Shown here one piece after another: positions 41,667 to 51,936 of a stretch of DNA of 64,000 nt (the stretch's first letter is position 1; each line of letters begins with the position of its first letter). Under the pieces are notes generated by a model. The model saw only the letters and a program-made list of their open reading frames with translations, was not told the origin of the DNA and made no database searches. This DNA is from Sphingobacteriaceae bacterium. Its GTDB lineage: Bacteria; Bacteroidota; Bacteroidia; Sphingobacteriales; Sphingobacteriaceae. The stretch covers positions 310,001-374,000 of the forward strand of contig CANHRG010000002.1 in the NCBI GenBank assembly GCA_947463785.1. The letters are read 5' to 3'. The translations under genes were made by a program, and so were the position numbers.

Positions 41667-42428
41667 TTACTTTTCTAATACCAGACCATCGTATGCCAAC
41701 GCAACAGCTGGAGGCAATAGTGCTGATATTTCTTGGTGAGTTCCCAATCGGTGACTGATGTGGGTAAAATAGGTTTGGTCTGCACCAATATCGGCTGCAA
41801 ATTCTAGTGCTTCTTCTAGTGTAAAATGTGAAATGTGCTTTTCTTTTTGCAAAGCATTAATCACCAAGACTTTAGTACCTCTAATTTTAGCTCTTTCTGA
41901 TTCCGTAACCGTTTTGGCATCTGTGATGTAAGTAAAATCGCCTATTCTAAATCCTAAAACTGGTAGTTTAAAATGCATCACCTCAATGGGCATGAATTCA
42001 ATTCCGGCTACATGAAAAGGATGATGCCCAATTTCAAAAAGATCAAGTTCTGGAACACCAGGATATTTATCGTGGGTAAAAACGTAGTGAAATTCCCTTT
42101 TTAAAGCATCCTGAACTCGTTTATGGGCGTAAATATTGATGGCCTCGCCTTGCTTGTAATTAAAAGCACGGATATCGTCTAATCCGGCTATGTGATCTTT
42201 ATGTTCATGTGTAAAAACAACCGCATCTAAACGCTTTACCCCTGCTCTTAACATCTGATATCGAAAATCGGGTCCAGAATCAATTACGATCGATTTACCT
42301 TTAGATTCGATTAAAATGGATGAGCGAAGACGTTGGTCGCGGGCATCTGAAGAAGTGCATACCGGACAGCTGCACGCAATAACGGGTATCCCCTGAGAAG
42401 TTCCGGTGCCCAAAAACGTAATTTTCAC
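41667..42428 (-). CDS. Metallo-beta-lactamase-fold hydrolase (PhnP-like)
   Basis: The 253-residue protein has the fold's metal ligands: FTHEHKDHIAGLDD (HxHxDH) and later TYFTHISH, with LGTGTSQGIPVIACSCPVC at the N-terminus. The Cys residues in that early segment are typical of the PhnP and cyclic-phosphodiesterase-like branch of the superfamily. The substrate in Bacteroidota is unproven; a phosphodiesterase role on ribosyl cyclic phosphates or another nucleotide is a family inference. It follows the small gene upstream by a four-base ATGA overlap. Confidence 0.9.
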   Translation of the reverse strand: MKITFLGTGTSQGIPVIACSCPVCTSSDARDQRLRSSILIESKGKSIVIDSGPDFRYQMLRAGVKRLDAVVFTHEHKDHIAGLDDIRAFNYKQGEAINIYAHKRVQDALKREFHYVFTHDKYPGVPELDLFEIGHHPFHVAGIEFMPIEVMHFKLPVLGFRIGDFTYITDAKTVTESERAKIRGTKVLVINALQKEKHISHFTLEEALEFAADIGADQTYFTHISHRLGTHQEISALLPPAVALAYDGLVLEK

Positions 42429-42700
42429 AGCTTTAAACTGGTTTGTTTTAGGGTGTGCACCAAGTGCTTCTGTTTTTCGTCCAACAGCTGATCCTGAATA
42501 TCCAATTCCCTAATAAGTTCAACAAGAGCCTGAATTTTACTCTCCAAATTCGCAAATTTATTAACCACCACCACCTTGCTACTTTCCAGCATGCATGCAC
42601 CAGTTTTGAAATTACCTTTCTCGTATCGAACACGGTAATCGAGCGATTTGAGAATAGCTTCCAGCTTTTCTAAGGTATGGTTGGTAACAGTTAGACTCAT
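42425..42700 (-). CDS. Small conserved protein of unknown function (91 aa)
   Basis: The ATG at 42700 (MSLTVTNHTLEKLEAIL) gives 91 residues; the ten extra N-terminal residues of the longer frame are hydrophobic and lie in the divergent promoter region, so they are rejected. It contains TLEKLEAILKSLDYRVRYEKGNFKTGACMLESSKVVVVNKF and then a helix (LVELIRELDIQDQLLDE), which reads as a small alpha/beta protein; the stop overlaps the MBL hydrolase start by four bases, implying linked expression. I do not recognise the family. Confidence 0.8.
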   Translation of the reverse strand: MSLTVTNHTLEKLEAILKSLDYRVRYEKGNFKTGACMLESSKVVVVNKFANLESKIQALVELIRELDIQDQLLDEKQKHLVHTLKQTSLKL

Positions 42701-42764
42701 TGTAACCAAAAATAGTAAAATAGCCCGCATATAATAAAAACCTCAAAACAGAGTTGATATTTGT

Positions 42765-43139
42765 ATGGATTTTGACTGGCAAGCACAATGGGAAAACGGT
42801 TCGGATGAGGAGTTTGAACGCTATGCTCGAATGAAGGATGAACAACTCATAAAAGCCGTAAAAAAGCAAGAATTAGGTCTATATAACCGGATATGGCAGG
42901 TAGTTCAGAAACGCAAGTGCAAGTCATTTATCAAACCTATGTGGATCTGTTTAAAGAGCTTGGGTAGTAATGAAGCATTTTTAGAACGACAACATTGTAC
43001 CGAAACTTTATTCAATTTGATAAAGTTGAGAGATCTTAATCTGAAAAATCAGCTTATAGGATCGAGCCTTGAGTTTGATGATTTGCAGTTTAAATCTGCT
43101 TTAAAAGTGCTCGAAAAAAAAATAAAAGCGTTTACCTAA
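42765..43139 (+). CDS. Hypothetical protein (124 aa)
   Basis: The 124-residue protein is charged and Lys-rich, with MDFDWQAQWENGSDEEFERYARMKDEQLIKAVKKQ at the start and no signal or membrane segment. Its stop overlaps that of the convergent lolA gene by 8 bp. It could be a real small gene (ATG, moderate length, typical codon use). Nothing allows a functional guess. Confidence 0.6.
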   Translation: MDFDWQAQWENGSDEEFERYARMKDEQLIKAVKKQELGLYNRIWQVVQKRKCKSFIKPMWICLKSLGSNEAFLERQHCTETLFNLIKLRDLNLKNQLIGSSLEFDDLQFKSALKVLEKKIKAFT

Positions 43140-43785
43140 GGTCTACCAGTTCTACTCCAGGATATTTCTTAGAATCAAATACAAAGAAATTATCGGCAAC
43201 TTTCAAGGCCGAGTTAAAGCTTTTGATGGTGTAGGTATAGCGATTACCGTTTTTATCAAAAATTACGGCCTGGGAAATGTTTTTGGTTGCCTTATCAATT
43301 TGCAGCTTCACTTTAAAAAAGGTACGCTTAGCATCTAGCGGGGTTAGCTCAATGTTATGAACGAGCCGACCAGCTGCAGACTTGGTATCACCAATAAATA
43401 AATATTTAAAGCCTTTTTCGTAAATGGTAAACAGTTTAGCTGGGTTTAGTGCATCGGCTGAATTATCTACCTCACTTAATTGCACTTCTTTATCTGCTTT
43501 TAGGTAAGTCCATTGATTCTTTCCATCGCTAATCAATTCCTGAGCCTTCAGAATCACTTTAAACTTATTCAATTTGGTTTTGCTGTATAAAGTTCCGGTT
43601 TGGGTTTCTTTAATCTTAGCCTGTGGATTATCCAAAGTATAGCTAAATTCCGTCTTAATAACATCGTAAGAGCGGTATTTCTTACTTACTTCAGCCAAAA
43701 TCAATCTGGCTTTTTCGTCAGTTTGAGCTAGCAATACACTCACCATTCCGGCAACTAAACCCAAACACAGCGTTAATTTTTTCAT
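43132..43785 (-). CDS. lolA: LolA-like outer-membrane lipoprotein carrier protein
   Basis: LolA carries lipoproteins across the periplasm. ATG 43785 (MKKLTLCLGLVAGMVSVLLAQ) gives a clean signal peptide; the six-residue upstream extension is rejected. The mature part (about 195 residues) has the family's unclosed-barrel pattern with TDEKARLILAEVSKKYRSYDVIKTEFSYTL and LYSKTKLNKFKVILKAQELISDGKNQWTYLKADKEV. The gene lies 10 bp after the ftsK stop on the same strand, so they may be cotranscribed. Confidence 0.88.
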   Translation of the reverse strand: MKKLTLCLGLVAGMVSVLLAQTDEKARLILAEVSKKYRSYDVIKTEFSYTLDNPQAKIKETQTGTLYSKTKLNKFKVILKAQELISDGKNQWTYLKADKEVQLSEVDNSADALNPAKLFTIYEKGFKYLFIGDTKSAAGRLVHNIELTPLDAKRTFFKVKLQIDKATKNISQAVIFDKNGNRYTYTIKSFNSALKVADNFFVFDSKKYPGVELVDLR

Positions 43786-43795
43786 GGGTGCAAAA

Positions 43796-46291
43796 CTAAA
43801 CATTTTTATCGGCCAAACCGTTCAAAAATTGTTCCAGGCTATATTCGTCCGGAAAAAGAACTTCACGGGCCTTACTTCCTTCAAATGGACCAACAATACC
43901 TGCTCCCTCCAATTGATCAATTATTCTTCCCGCACGATTATAACCCAGTTTCAGTTTTCGCTGGATAAGCGAAGTTGAACCTTGTTGGTGCATAACTACC
44001 AATCGGGCAGCTTCTTCAAAAAGTGGGTCCCGATCATTCGGATCGAAGTCACGAGAAGAACCCTCTCCTGCTTCATCAATGTATTCTGGCAACATCCAAG
44101 CCGAATCGTAACCTCTTTGTGAGCCAATAAAATCAGAAATACGCTCTACTTCAGGAGTGTCAACAAAAGCACATTGCAAACGAATCATGTCGTTTCCGGT
44201 TGAAAGCAACATGTCTCCTCTACCGATTAATTGATCTGCACCGCCCGAATCCAGAATGGTTCGCGAATCAATTTTAGATAATACCCTGAAGGCCAAACGA
44301 GCCGGGAAATTCGCTTTGATGGTTCCGGTAATGATATTCACCGATGGACGTTGTGTTGCAATAACCAAGTGAATGCCTACAGCACGAGCTAATTGCGCTA
44401 AACGAGCAATTGGCGTCTCTACTTCTTTACCGGCAGTCATCATCAAATCGGCGAATTCATCCACAATTAAAACGATAAACGGCAAGAATCGATGCCCTTC
44501 TTCGGGATTCAGTTTACGGCTGGTAAATTTCTGATTGTATTCTTTGAGGTTACGTACTTGCGCATTTTTTAGCAAATCGTAGCGTTGATCCATCTCAATA
44601 CACAAGGAATTCAAGGTATTGATTACCTTTTTCGTATCGGTGATAATGGCATCTTCTTCGCCGGGTAATTTGGCTAAGAAATGACGTTCAATTTTACGGA
44701 ATAAGGTCAATTCAACTTTCTTGGGGTCAACCAAAACAAACTTCAATTGTGAGGGATGCAGCTTGTAAAGAAGTGAAGCTAAAATACAGTTGATACCCAC
44801 CGATTTACCTTGACCGGTTGCACCGGCAACCAACAAGTGTGGCATTTTTGCTAAATCTGCAATGTACACCTCATTCGAAATGGTTTTACCTAAGGCAATG
44901 GGTAATTCCATCGTGGTATTTTGAAACTTCTCGGTACCCAAAACCGAACGCATGGAAACCATTTCGGGGTTTTGGTTAGGTACCTCAATCCCAATAGTCC
45001 CTTTACCGGGCATTGGTGCGATGATACGGATACCTAGTGCGGCCAGGTTTAAGGCAATATCGTCTTCTAGGTTCTTAATCTTAGAAATACGTACGCCCGG
45101 CGCCGGGATAATTTCATAAAGCGTTACCGTTGGGCCAATCGTTGCTTTTATTTTATCAATCTCGATGTTGTAGTGATTTAAGGTCTCTACAATTTTATTT
45201 TTATTGGCTTCTAGCTCTTCAGCGTTTACTGAAATCTTGTTAGAACCGTAATTTTCTAATAAATCTAAATGCGGGTGAACGTATTGAGAAAGATCTAATT
45301 TGGGATCAAAAGCACCGAATTCTTGCACCAGCTGATCCGCTTTCACCTCCTCTTCCGTTTTTTCAATCGTCATCTCTGGCCCGGAGACGGATGGAATAAT
45401 TTCAGGCTCGGGAAGCTCCTCTGTTTCCTCTTCTTCTTCCAGCATTCGGGCATCTTCCTCAGCCAGTTGATCCTGAAAACGATCATTCAACGGAAATTCA
45501 ACAGGCTCAGAAACTACTTCTTCCACTAGTTCATCCGTTCCGGCATCAGGAACAACGTATTTTGGTTCTCTTTCGGGTAATCTAAAATCGATGTTGTAGG
45601 CAATGGTTAGCGCTGTTAATCCGGTAAATGCCAATAGTCCGAAGGTACCTGCATTGCCTATTTGAGCCATTAACAAACGATTGGCCCAAAAACCAAATTC
45701 ACCTTCCAAATAATGCGGATAATCACTTACAAAACCATGTACAAAAGCTATAGCTACAGATGTAAATACGAGTAAAAAGAAAGAATAAGCTAAACTTTTA
45801 CCAATGGAAACCAACTTTACTTTAAACAGTAAGCGATAGCCCATTATGAAAAATATTCCGATAAAAAGGAATGAAGCAACGCCAAACCACTCGTAAATAA
45901 ATTGATGCGACAATAAAGCACCCAACTTTCCTAACCAGTTTTCGACTACCCCGCCCTGATTCAAATTCATTTGGGCTAATTCCGCAGGTGTCTTAAACAA
46001 GTTAGACCAGCCGCCATTTGCATCAATCACATAGCTCTGATCTTCTTGCCAGGTGAATAAATACGAAGTAAACGCAACTAAAAAGTATACGGATAGCAGC
46101 AACATGAACAATCCGAGCACTTTTACCAACCGGCTTGAATCAAATTTGCCTTCGGTTGTATCTGCTGATTTTGTGTTGTTAGGCTTTACCCTTGACTTGG
46201 GTTTTATATGAATTTCTTCGTTATCGTCCTGCTCTAAGGGTACGTTACGGAAAGTATTTGCTCTTCTGAATTGGTTTCCTCTAAGGGACAT
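43796..46291 (-). CDS. ftsK: DNA translocase FtsK/SpoIIIE
   Basis: FtsK pumps chromosomal DNA across the division septum and activates dimer resolution. The 831-residue protein has about four N-terminal membrane segments (about 60-80, 130-155, 165-190, 212-230), a linker rich in Glu/Pro (about 240-330), and the RecA-like motor with Walker A GATGQGKSVG at 490-499 and the Walker B segment LIVDEFADLMM. The C-terminal winged-helix gamma domain (about 765-825, with the sequence-reading GRIIDQLEGAGIVGP) is also present. The acidic linker is moderate in length for Bacteroidota. Confidence 0.96.
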   Translation of the reverse strand: MSLRGNQFRRANTFRNVPLEQDDNEEIHIKPKSRVKPNNTKSADTTEGKFDSSRLVKVLGLFMLLLSVYFLVAFTSYLFTWQEDQSYVIDANGGWSNLFKTPAELAQMNLNQGGVVENWLGKLGALLSHQFIYEWFGVASFLFIGIFFIMGYRLLFKVKLVSIGKSLAYSFFLLVFTSVAIAFVHGFVSDYPHYLEGEFGFWANRLLMAQIGNAGTFGLLAFTGLTALTIAYNIDFRLPEREPKYVVPDAGTDELVEEVVSEPVEFPLNDRFQDQLAEEDARMLEEEEETEELPEPEIIPSVSGPEMTIEKTEEEVKADQLVQEFGAFDPKLDLSQYVHPHLDLLENYGSNKISVNAEELEANKNKIVETLNHYNIEIDKIKATIGPTVTLYEIIPAPGVRISKIKNLEDDIALNLAALGIRIIAPMPGKGTIGIEVPNQNPEMVSMRSVLGTEKFQNTTMELPIALGKTISNEVYIADLAKMPHLLVAGATGQGKSVGINCILASLLYKLHPSQLKFVLVDPKKVELTLFRKIERHFLAKLPGEEDAIITDTKKVINTLNSLCIEMDQRYDLLKNAQVRNLKEYNQKFTSRKLNPEEGHRFLPFIVLIVDEFADLMMTAGKEVETPIARLAQLARAVGIHLVIATQRPSVNIITGTIKANFPARLAFRVLSKIDSRTILDSGGADQLIGRGDMLLSTGNDMIRLQCAFVDTPEVERISDFIGSQRGYDSAWMLPEYIDEAGEGSSRDFDPNDRDPLFEEAARLVVMHQQGSTSLIQRKLKLGYNRAGRIIDQLEGAGIVGPFEGSKAREVLFPDEYSLEQFLNGLADKNV

Positions 46292-46395
46292 TATTTTATT
46301 CTTTGCTTACAAATATAAAAAATATGACATCCCTTGAAACAGGGAATCACACATAATTATAGTGTATATTTAGCTAACGGATCGAAAAATAATTC

Positions 46396-47046
46396 ATGCT
46401 GAATTTATTGGAACACTATATTGAAGAAGGCAAAAAAGAGGATTTGATTGAACTCTTAGTGCGCTTTCCTGAATTGGCTGATCAAAAAACCAGCAGGAAA
46501 TTGTCTCCAATACTATTTGCATGTTATTTAAAAAAACCTGAAATAGCTGAAATTTTGGTCGAATATATAGCAGAGCTTGGCTTATTTGAAGCTGCGGCCC
46601 TTGGGCGTTTTGATTGGGTTGCCCATCAGGTGTTTAAAAACCCTGAAGGTATTAATGAATACTCTGAACTCGGATTTACCGCATTGGGCTTAGCCATTTA
46701 TTTTGACCAAGAGGATATTACTAGATATCTCCTTTTGAAAGGAGCAGATGTGAATCAGCCCGCAAAAAATGCTTCAGGGTTGTACCCCCTACATTCTGCG
46801 TTGGTTGCTAAGAACAATTCCTTGGTTAAGATGCTGCTCGAAGCCGGGGCAGATGTAAATATTCAGGAAGTTTCGGGGATTACTCCCCTACATTTGGCAG
46901 CCAGTCAGGGAAACTTGGAAATCATAATTTGCCTGTTGGAGGCCGGAGCAGATGTACGGATTAAAACTAATGAAGGAAAAACACCAGGCGACTGGGCTGA
47001 AGATAATGGCTGGACAGCTATTGCCAGAATATTAAACGATTACTAA
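46396..47046 (+). CDS. Ankyrin-repeat protein (216 aa)
   Basis: Residues about 85 to 216 contain three to four ankyrin repeats: GFTALGLAIYFDQEDITRYLLLKGADVN, GLYPLHSALVAKNNSLVKMLLEAGADVN and GITPLHLAASQGNLEIIICLLEAGADV, followed by EGKTPGDWAEDNG. The N-terminal part (LVRFPELADQ..SPILFACYLKKPEIAEILV) is also repeat-like. Ankyrin repeats serve as protein-binding scaffolds; no partner or localisation signal is visible. The gene is divergent from ftsK and ends 1 bp before the convergent DUF2851 gene's stop. Confidence 0.9.
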   Translation: MLNLLEHYIEEGKKEDLIELLVRFPELADQKTSRKLSPILFACYLKKPEIAEILVEYIAELGLFEAAALGRFDWVAHQVFKNPEGINEYSELGFTALGLAIYFDQEDITRYLLLKGADVNQPAKNASGLYPLHSALVAKNNSLVKMLLEAGADVNIQEVSGITPLHLAASQGNLEIIICLLEAGADVRIKTNEGKTPGDWAEDNGWTAIARILNDY

Positions 47047-47047
47047 T

Positions 47048-48331
47048 TCAAGTTCTGGAGAGAATTTTAGCCCCAATTCCACAGTACAAACAGTGTTTAG
47101 CATCACAATACTTCTTTTTTAATTGCAATAAAGCCTGACTAATTGCTGCTGAATTGACCTTTATCCCCAACTGCTTAAAATTCCGAATGACTGAATTGTG
47201 CTCTGCATTGAGCGTTTCCAAGAGTTTAAGGGCTCTTTTGCGGTAAATTTCCTGTTTGTTATAACGTCCGTAAGCAAATAAAAAAATACACACAGTGTTC
47301 ATGAGCAAATTGGATACACTTTGTTTCCCCGGCTGTTTAGTCTGTTTTTCTGATAATTTATCGAACCTGTAATGATTGTCCCAATAGTTATAAATCGGTA
47401 AATCGGTGAAGAGCGCTTTCAATGACTGCTCATCTTGTAACTCGATGATGTTGGTAAAAAGATGGTTTGATTTACAAACTAAAGCGGCGAATTGTGCCAA
47501 ACGAATAGTTGGAAAATTGGCGGGTCGTAAACGCATAAACTTCCATATTTCAGCTTTTAAGGGTGATAAATTGTATTTCTTTTTCAAAAAATCGTATTCG
47601 GCTTTGAGTTTTTGAGGATATTCATCTCGAAATGTTGTTTTCAGAAATCCAGCTTGACCAAAAATCAGAGCCTCTACTTGCTGGTGATTGTTTTTGTGGC
47701 GGGCAAATAACTGCTGAGGTAAGGATCTAGCCATACTTTCGAACCCGAATTCATTAACCTTGAAACCGAAATTCCTAGCTAAATGAATGTAAAAAGCATC
47801 ATCCCAGCTTCCCTTTTGTTCCTCAACCAACTGAATCACTTCATCAGATTTTGAATGTAAACGCTCCAGAAGTACCCGCTCCAACCACGCGTTGATGTAA
47901 ATTGAATCGAGATCTGCTAAATGATTGGAACAAGGAATCCAGTTTTTCGATCGGATCAAATCGCGGTAAGTTGAAATTAAATTGGCTGGAATCAGGTTTT
48001 TTAACTCCAAAACTGGAATTTCGGTTCCATCTGTCCGGAAAACCGGCTCATCATGCTGATAAACCACATGAAGAATGACCGTATCATACGCCAAATCGTG
48101 CTGGTGTTGGTGTTTGTACCAATCGGATGAATGAATGTGCATTTCCACATTTCCAGCCCAGCGGGTATTACTCAAACGGACCAAGCAATTTTCAAAATCG
48201 GGGCCGGAGTGTGGATTGCTTAAACCAGAATCAATAATCTCCAGAGATTCACCATTTGTGCAATAAAGCTTCTGACGCTTGTATAAACCCGCTTTCCAGA
48301 AATAATGGAGCAATTCTTCGGTAAAATCCAT
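47048..48331 (-). CDS. DUF2851 family protein
   Basis: The ATG at 48331 (MDFTEELLHYFWKAGLYKR) gives 427 residues and matches the family's usual N-terminus, so the five residues upstream are dropped. The early sequence SGLSNPHSGPDFENCLVRLSNTRWAGNVEMHIHSSDW and the segment HVVYQHDEPVFRTDGTEIPVLEL are diagnostic of DUF2851. The C-terminus has a four-cysteine-like cluster (KKKYCDAKHCLYCGIG), suggesting a metal site. The family is largely confined to Bacteroidota and its function is not established. Confidence 0.9.
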   Translation of the reverse strand: MDFTEELLHYFWKAGLYKRQKLYCTNGESLEIIDSGLSNPHSGPDFENCLVRLSNTRWAGNVEMHIHSSDWYKHQHQHDLAYDTVILHVVYQHDEPVFRTDGTEIPVLELKNLIPANLISTYRDLIRSKNWIPCSNHLADLDSIYINAWLERVLLERLHSKSDEVIQLVEEQKGSWDDAFYIHLARNFGFKVNEFGFESMARSLPQQLFARHKNNHQQVEALIFGQAGFLKTTFRDEYPQKLKAEYDFLKKKYNLSPLKAEIWKFMRLRPANFPTIRLAQFAALVCKSNHLFTNIIELQDEQSLKALFTDLPIYNYWDNHYRFDKLSEKQTKQPGKQSVSNLLMNTVCIFLFAYGRYNKQEIYRKRALKLLETLNAEHNSVIRNFKQLGIKVNSAAISQALLQLKKKYCDAKHCLYCGIGAKILSRT

Positions 48332-48360
48332 TTCTGAATTTACCAAAATTTAATTTTAGA

Positions 48361-49188
48361 TTAAAAATCTATCTTACGGAGTTCTGCTGCCATTTCTTGC
48401 TGCATTTTCAAAGCCTCTTCACGAGCTTTTTCAGCAAAATCGGAGCCTTTGGAGGCATAAATGATGGAACGAGATGCATTCACCAATAAACCGCAATCCT
48501 TGTTCAGGCCATAACGACAAACTTCAGCAAAGTTTCCACCCTGAGCGCCTACTCCAGGCACCAATAGAAAATGATCTGGCGCCCATTTACGAATTGTTGT
48601 AAATGCTTCGCCCCGTGTGGCACCAACTACATACATGAGTTGATCAGAACCGGCCCATGACCGGGATTCTTGAATAACAGACTCAAATAGCTGCTTATCG
48701 TCAGATTTTAGGAATTGAAAATCTCGACTACCTTCATTGGAAGTTAATGCCAAAAGGATAACCCACTTGTCTTCAAAAGCTAAGAACGGCTTTACCGAAT
48801 CGCTGCCCATGTATGGCGCTACCGTAACAGAATCGAAACTCATCCCCGAAAGGGATTCATCAAAAAAAGCCTGAGCATAACGCGTTGACGTATTCCCTAT
48901 GTCTCCACGCTTAGCATCTGCAATACTGAAACAATCCTGTGGAATTAATTTCCAGGTTTGTACCAAATCTTCCCAACCTTTTACCCCTCTCGATTCGTAG
49001 AATGCGGTATTGGGCTTGTATGCAACGCACAAATCATGGGTGGCCTCAATAATTCGTTTATTAAATTCCTGAACGGGATGGGGATGATCTTTTAAACAAT
49101 CGGGAATTAAATCCGGATCGGTATCTAAACCCACACATAGAAATGATTGTTTTTTACGTATTTGTTCAATCAGTTGCTTACGGTTCAT
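48361..49188 (-). CDS. pyrF: Orotidine-5'-phosphate decarboxylase (type 2)
   Basis: PyrF converts OMP to UMP, the last step of UMP synthesis. The 275-residue protein has [14 protein letters not shown] at the start, the catalytic Asp-Lys-Asp cluster in [16 protein letters not shown], and VPGVGAQGG as the phosphate loop. The larger size compared with the E. coli enzyme marks the type 2 (long) form common in Bacteroidota and some actinobacteria. It is transcribed divergently from rho; a 236-bp gap separates the two. Confidence 0.96.
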   Translation of the reverse strand: MNRKQLIEQIRKKQSFLCVGLDTDPDLIPDCLKDHPHPVQEFNKRIIEATHDLCVAYKPNTAFYESRGVKGWEDLVQTWKLIPQDCFSIADAKRGDIGNTSTRYAQAFFDESLSGMSFDSVTVAPYMGSDSVKPFLAFEDKWVILLALTSNEGSRDFQFLKSDDKQLFESVIQESRSWAGSDQLMYVVGATRGEAFTTIRKWAPDHFLLVPGVGAQGGNFAEVCRYGLNKDCGLLVNASRSIIYASKGSDFAEKAREEALKMQQEMAAELRKIDF

Positions 49189-49424
49189 GGGTTTAAATTT
49201 GCTGAACGAAAATAACTAAAAGCTACGTGGAGCACGAGAAAAATTATTTTTTTTTGAAAGTATTAAAATAAATACCTAGAATTGTGTCGTTATCTCAATT
49301 TATCCCTGTTATCAGGAAAAATCATTTCAATTTCTTTGCTTAAGATTCAGAAGTTTCGGGTCCTGTGTATTTCGGATAAATTCTAAAAACAAAATCATCC
49401 TTTTGTTACCATATTAAAAATTTA

Positions 49425-50990
49425 ATGCTGGATATAGAAAAATTGAACGATATGCTCGTTCCAGAGCTACGTGAGCTGGCGCAGAGTTTAGGTGTAAACG
49501 ATACAGAAACACTTCGAAAACAAGAATTAATTGCTGAAATCGCTAGTCGAAGTGGGCATGAGCAGGCTAATCCGTCTACCAAAGCCGATAACGCTGAGAA
49601 TGGAGAAGGGAAAACCCGTAAACGGATTAGAACATCAAAAAATGATATCGAAAAGGCTAAAGTTCCTCTAGACGATGCCAATTTGTTTCCATCCAATGGT
49701 GAAGAGCAAGATGAACCTACGCCTGAATCTGAAGCTACGGTTCCAGAAATAGTCGAAGAATCTGCTAGTACAGAGTTTCGTGAGGTACCTCCTCCAAGCG
49801 AGTTGCCTCAGCGACCAGAACGCCGCCAGCACGAAGCACACAGACCAGCTAAAAAAGAAGAATTAAACCTGGATTTCGATAATGCCATCATTAACGAAGG
49901 TATCTTAGAAATTATGCCAGATGGGTACGGTTTCCTGCGTTCATCTGATTATAACTATTTATCATCCCCAGACGATATCTACGTTTCTCAATCTCAAATT
50001 AAATTATTTGGTTTAAAAACCGGAGATACCGTTCGTGGAAGTATCCGTCCCCCAAAAGAAGGTGAAAAATATTTCCCATTGGTACGTGTTGAAGCCATTA
50101 ATGGTCGTATACCTGCCGATGTAAGAGACCGTGTTCCTTTTGATTTCTTAACCCCGCTTTTCCCAACAGAACGTTTGAACTTATTTACCGATACGGGCAA
50201 TTATTCTACCCGAATCATGGATTTATTCACTCCTATTGGTAAAGGTCAGCGTGGTTTAATTGTGGCGCAGCCGAAAACCGGTAAAACCATGTTATTAAAA
50301 GATGTGGCTAATGCAATTGCCAAAAATCATCCGGAAGTTTACCTCATTATTTTATTGATCGATGAGCGTCCGGAAGAGGTAACCGACATGTCGCGTAGTG
50401 TTCGTGCCGAGGTAATTTCTTCTACGTTCGACGAACCGGCAGAAAGACACGTAAAAATTGCCAATATTGTATTAGAGAAAGCGAAAAGAATGGTAGAATG
50501 TGGCCACGATGTGGTGATTTTGCTGGATTCTATTACTCGTTTGGCTCGTGCCTACAATACCGTGGCTCCTGCATCTGGTAAAATTTTATCGGGTGGTGTA
50601 GATGCCAATGCACTTCACAAACCGAAACGTTTCTTCGGTGCTGCCCGTAACATCGAAGATGGTGGATCACTGACCATATTGGCTACAGCCTTAACAGAAA
50701 CCGGCTCTAAAATGGATGAGGTGATTTTCGAAGAATTTAAAGGTACGGGTAACATGGAATTGCAGTTAGACCGTAAATTATCTAACAAACGTATCTTCCC
50801 GGCCATAGATTTGACTGCCTCAAGTACGCGTCGTGATGATTTATTGTTAGATCGCGAAACCTTGCAACGTATATGGATTTTACGCAACCACTTGGCCGAT
50901 ATGAACTCACAGGAAGCTATGGAGTTCTTGTTGGCTCAAATGAAAGGTACCAAGTCCAACGAAGAGTTTCTGGTATCCATGAACAGTTAA
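49425..50990 (+). CDS. rho: Transcription termination factor Rho
   Basis: Rho is a hexameric RNA helicase that stops transcription. The 521-residue protein has a Rho N-terminal domain (1-45), an acidic and low-complexity insert (about 48-145) absent from the shorter E. coli form, the RNA-binding cold-shock domain (about 155-225, [14 protein letters not shown]), and the ATPase with Walker A in [13 protein letters not shown] and the Walker B region [13 protein letters not shown]. The long insert is typical of Bacteroidota. A 236-bp leader of AT-rich DNA with no credible frame precedes it, a plausible place for autoregulation. Confidence 0.97.
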   Translation: MLDIEKLNDMLVPELRELAQSLGVNDTETLRKQELIAEIASRSGHEQANPSTKADNAENGEGKTRKRIRTSKNDIEKAKVPLDDANLFPSNGEEQDEPTPESEATVPEIVEESASTEFREVPPPSELPQRPERRQHEAHRPAKKEELNLDFDNAIINEGILEIMPDGYGFLRSSDYNYLSSPDDIYVSQSQIKLFGLKTGDTVRGSIRPPKEGEKYFPLVRVEAINGRIPADVRDRVPFDFLTPLFPTERLNLFTDTGNYSTRIMDLFTPIGKGQRGLIVAQPKTGKTMLLKDVANAIAKNHPEVYLIILLIDERPEEVTDMSRSVRAEVISSTFDEPAERHVKIANIVLEKAKRMVECGHDVVILLDSITRLARAYNTVAPASGKILSGGVDANALHKPKRFFGAARNIEDGGSLTILATALTETGSKMDEVIFEEFKGTGNMELQLDRKLSNKRIFPAIDLTASSTRRDDLLLDRETLQRIWILRNHLADMNSQEAMEFLLAQMKGTKSNEEFLVSMNS

Positions 50991-51001
50991 TTCATTAAAT
51001 C

Positions 51002-51688
51002 ATGAAAAAACATATTCCAAACGCCATAACCTGCCTCAATTTACTCAGCGGCTGTATTGGTTTGGTTTATGCCTTCGATAACCAGTTGATTACTGCGGGT
51101 TATTTTATCTTGATTTCAGCTTTGTTCGATTTTTTTGACGGAATGTTAGCCAGACTTCTCAAAGCCTACAGCGAGATTGGTAAAGAGTTGGATTCTCTGG
51201 CAGACATGGTCAGCTTCGGCGTACTTCCTTCAGTAATGGTGTATCAGCTATTTCGCATGGCTGCCCCAGAACAAGCTTATCTTCCATTTTTCGCCTTTCT
51301 AATTGCCATTTTTTCAGCTTTACGCTTGGCCAAATTCAATATTGATACCCGCCAAACCGAGAATTTTATTGGTTTGCCTACACCGGCAAATGCACTTTTT
51401 ATACTTTCTTTGCCTCATATTGTTGCAAGTGAAACACTTGCAGAATACATCCTAAATCCGGTTATTCTAGCAATAATTACCCTAGTTATGAGTTTATTGT
51501 TGGTTGCCGAATTGCCCCTATTCTCACTCAAATTCAAAAATTTAAAATTTTCAGCTAATCTCTTCCGGTTTATCCTTTTGGGTCTATCCGTAATTCTTCT
51601 AATAATTCTTAAATTTGCAGCAATACCACTCGTAATTTTGAGCTATTTAATACTATCATTCATTCAAAACAGCCTTCAAAGCAAATGA
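51002..51688 (+). CDS. pssA: CDP-diacylglycerol-serine O-phosphatidyltransferase
   Basis: PssA makes phosphatidylserine, precursor of phosphatidylethanolamine. The 228-residue membrane protein has the CDP-alcohol phosphotransferase motif ALFDFFDGMLARLLKAYSEIGKELDSLAD (Asp-Gly-x2-Ala-Arg-x8-Gly-x3-Asp-x3-Asp), with Asp residues that bind CDP and metal, and about six membrane segments. The start lies 11 bp after rho, and purS overlaps its stop by four bases, so rho-pssA-purS may form one transcript. Confidence 0.93.
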   Translation: MKKHIPNAITCLNLLSGCIGLVYAFDNQLITAGYFILISALFDFFDGMLARLLKAYSEIGKELDSLADMVSFGVLPSVMVYQLFRMAAPEQAYLPFFAFLIAIFSALRLAKFNIDTRQTENFIGLPTPANALFILSLPHIVASETLAEYILNPVILAIITLVMSLLLVAELPLFSLKFKNLKFSANLFRFILLGLSVILLIILKFAAIPLVILSYLILSFIQNSLQSK

Positions 51689-51936
51689 AATTCAGTGCAG
51701 AAATCAACGTAATGCCCTTAAAAGAAATCCTAGATCCTCAAGGAAAAGCGGTTACCGGCAGCATGAAAAATATGGGATTGGCTGAAATTCAAGAAGTCCG
51801 TATTGGCAAGCACATCAGTTTGGTTGTTGATGCCGAAAATGAAGCTATTGCTCACGAAAAGGTAGAAGAAGCTTGCAAAAAACTCTTAGCGAATCTGATC
51901 ATGGAGAGCTACGAATTCACGCTTAAAGCGCTCTAG
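51685..51936 (+). CDS. purS: Phosphoribosylformylglycinamidine synthase PurS subunit
   Basis: PurS is the small subunit of the split FGAM synthase in purine synthesis (with PurQ and PurL). The 83-residue protein starts MKFSAEINVMPLKEILDPQGKAVTGSMKNMG and contains the strand EIQEVRIGKHISLVVDAENEAIAHEKVEEACKKLLANLIMESYEF, the compact PurS fold. It overlaps pssA by four bases (ATGA). The convergent Hpt gene's stop shares CTAG with its TAG. Confidence 0.93.
   Translation: MKFSAEINVMPLKEILDPQGKAVTGSMKNMGLAEIQEVRIGKHISLVVDAENEAIAHEKVEEACKKLLANLIMESYEFTLKAL

Noticed and set aside
49189-49424. Possible structured leader upstream of rho
   Set aside because: The region is AT-rich with only short imperfect stems; I cannot define a regulatory element.
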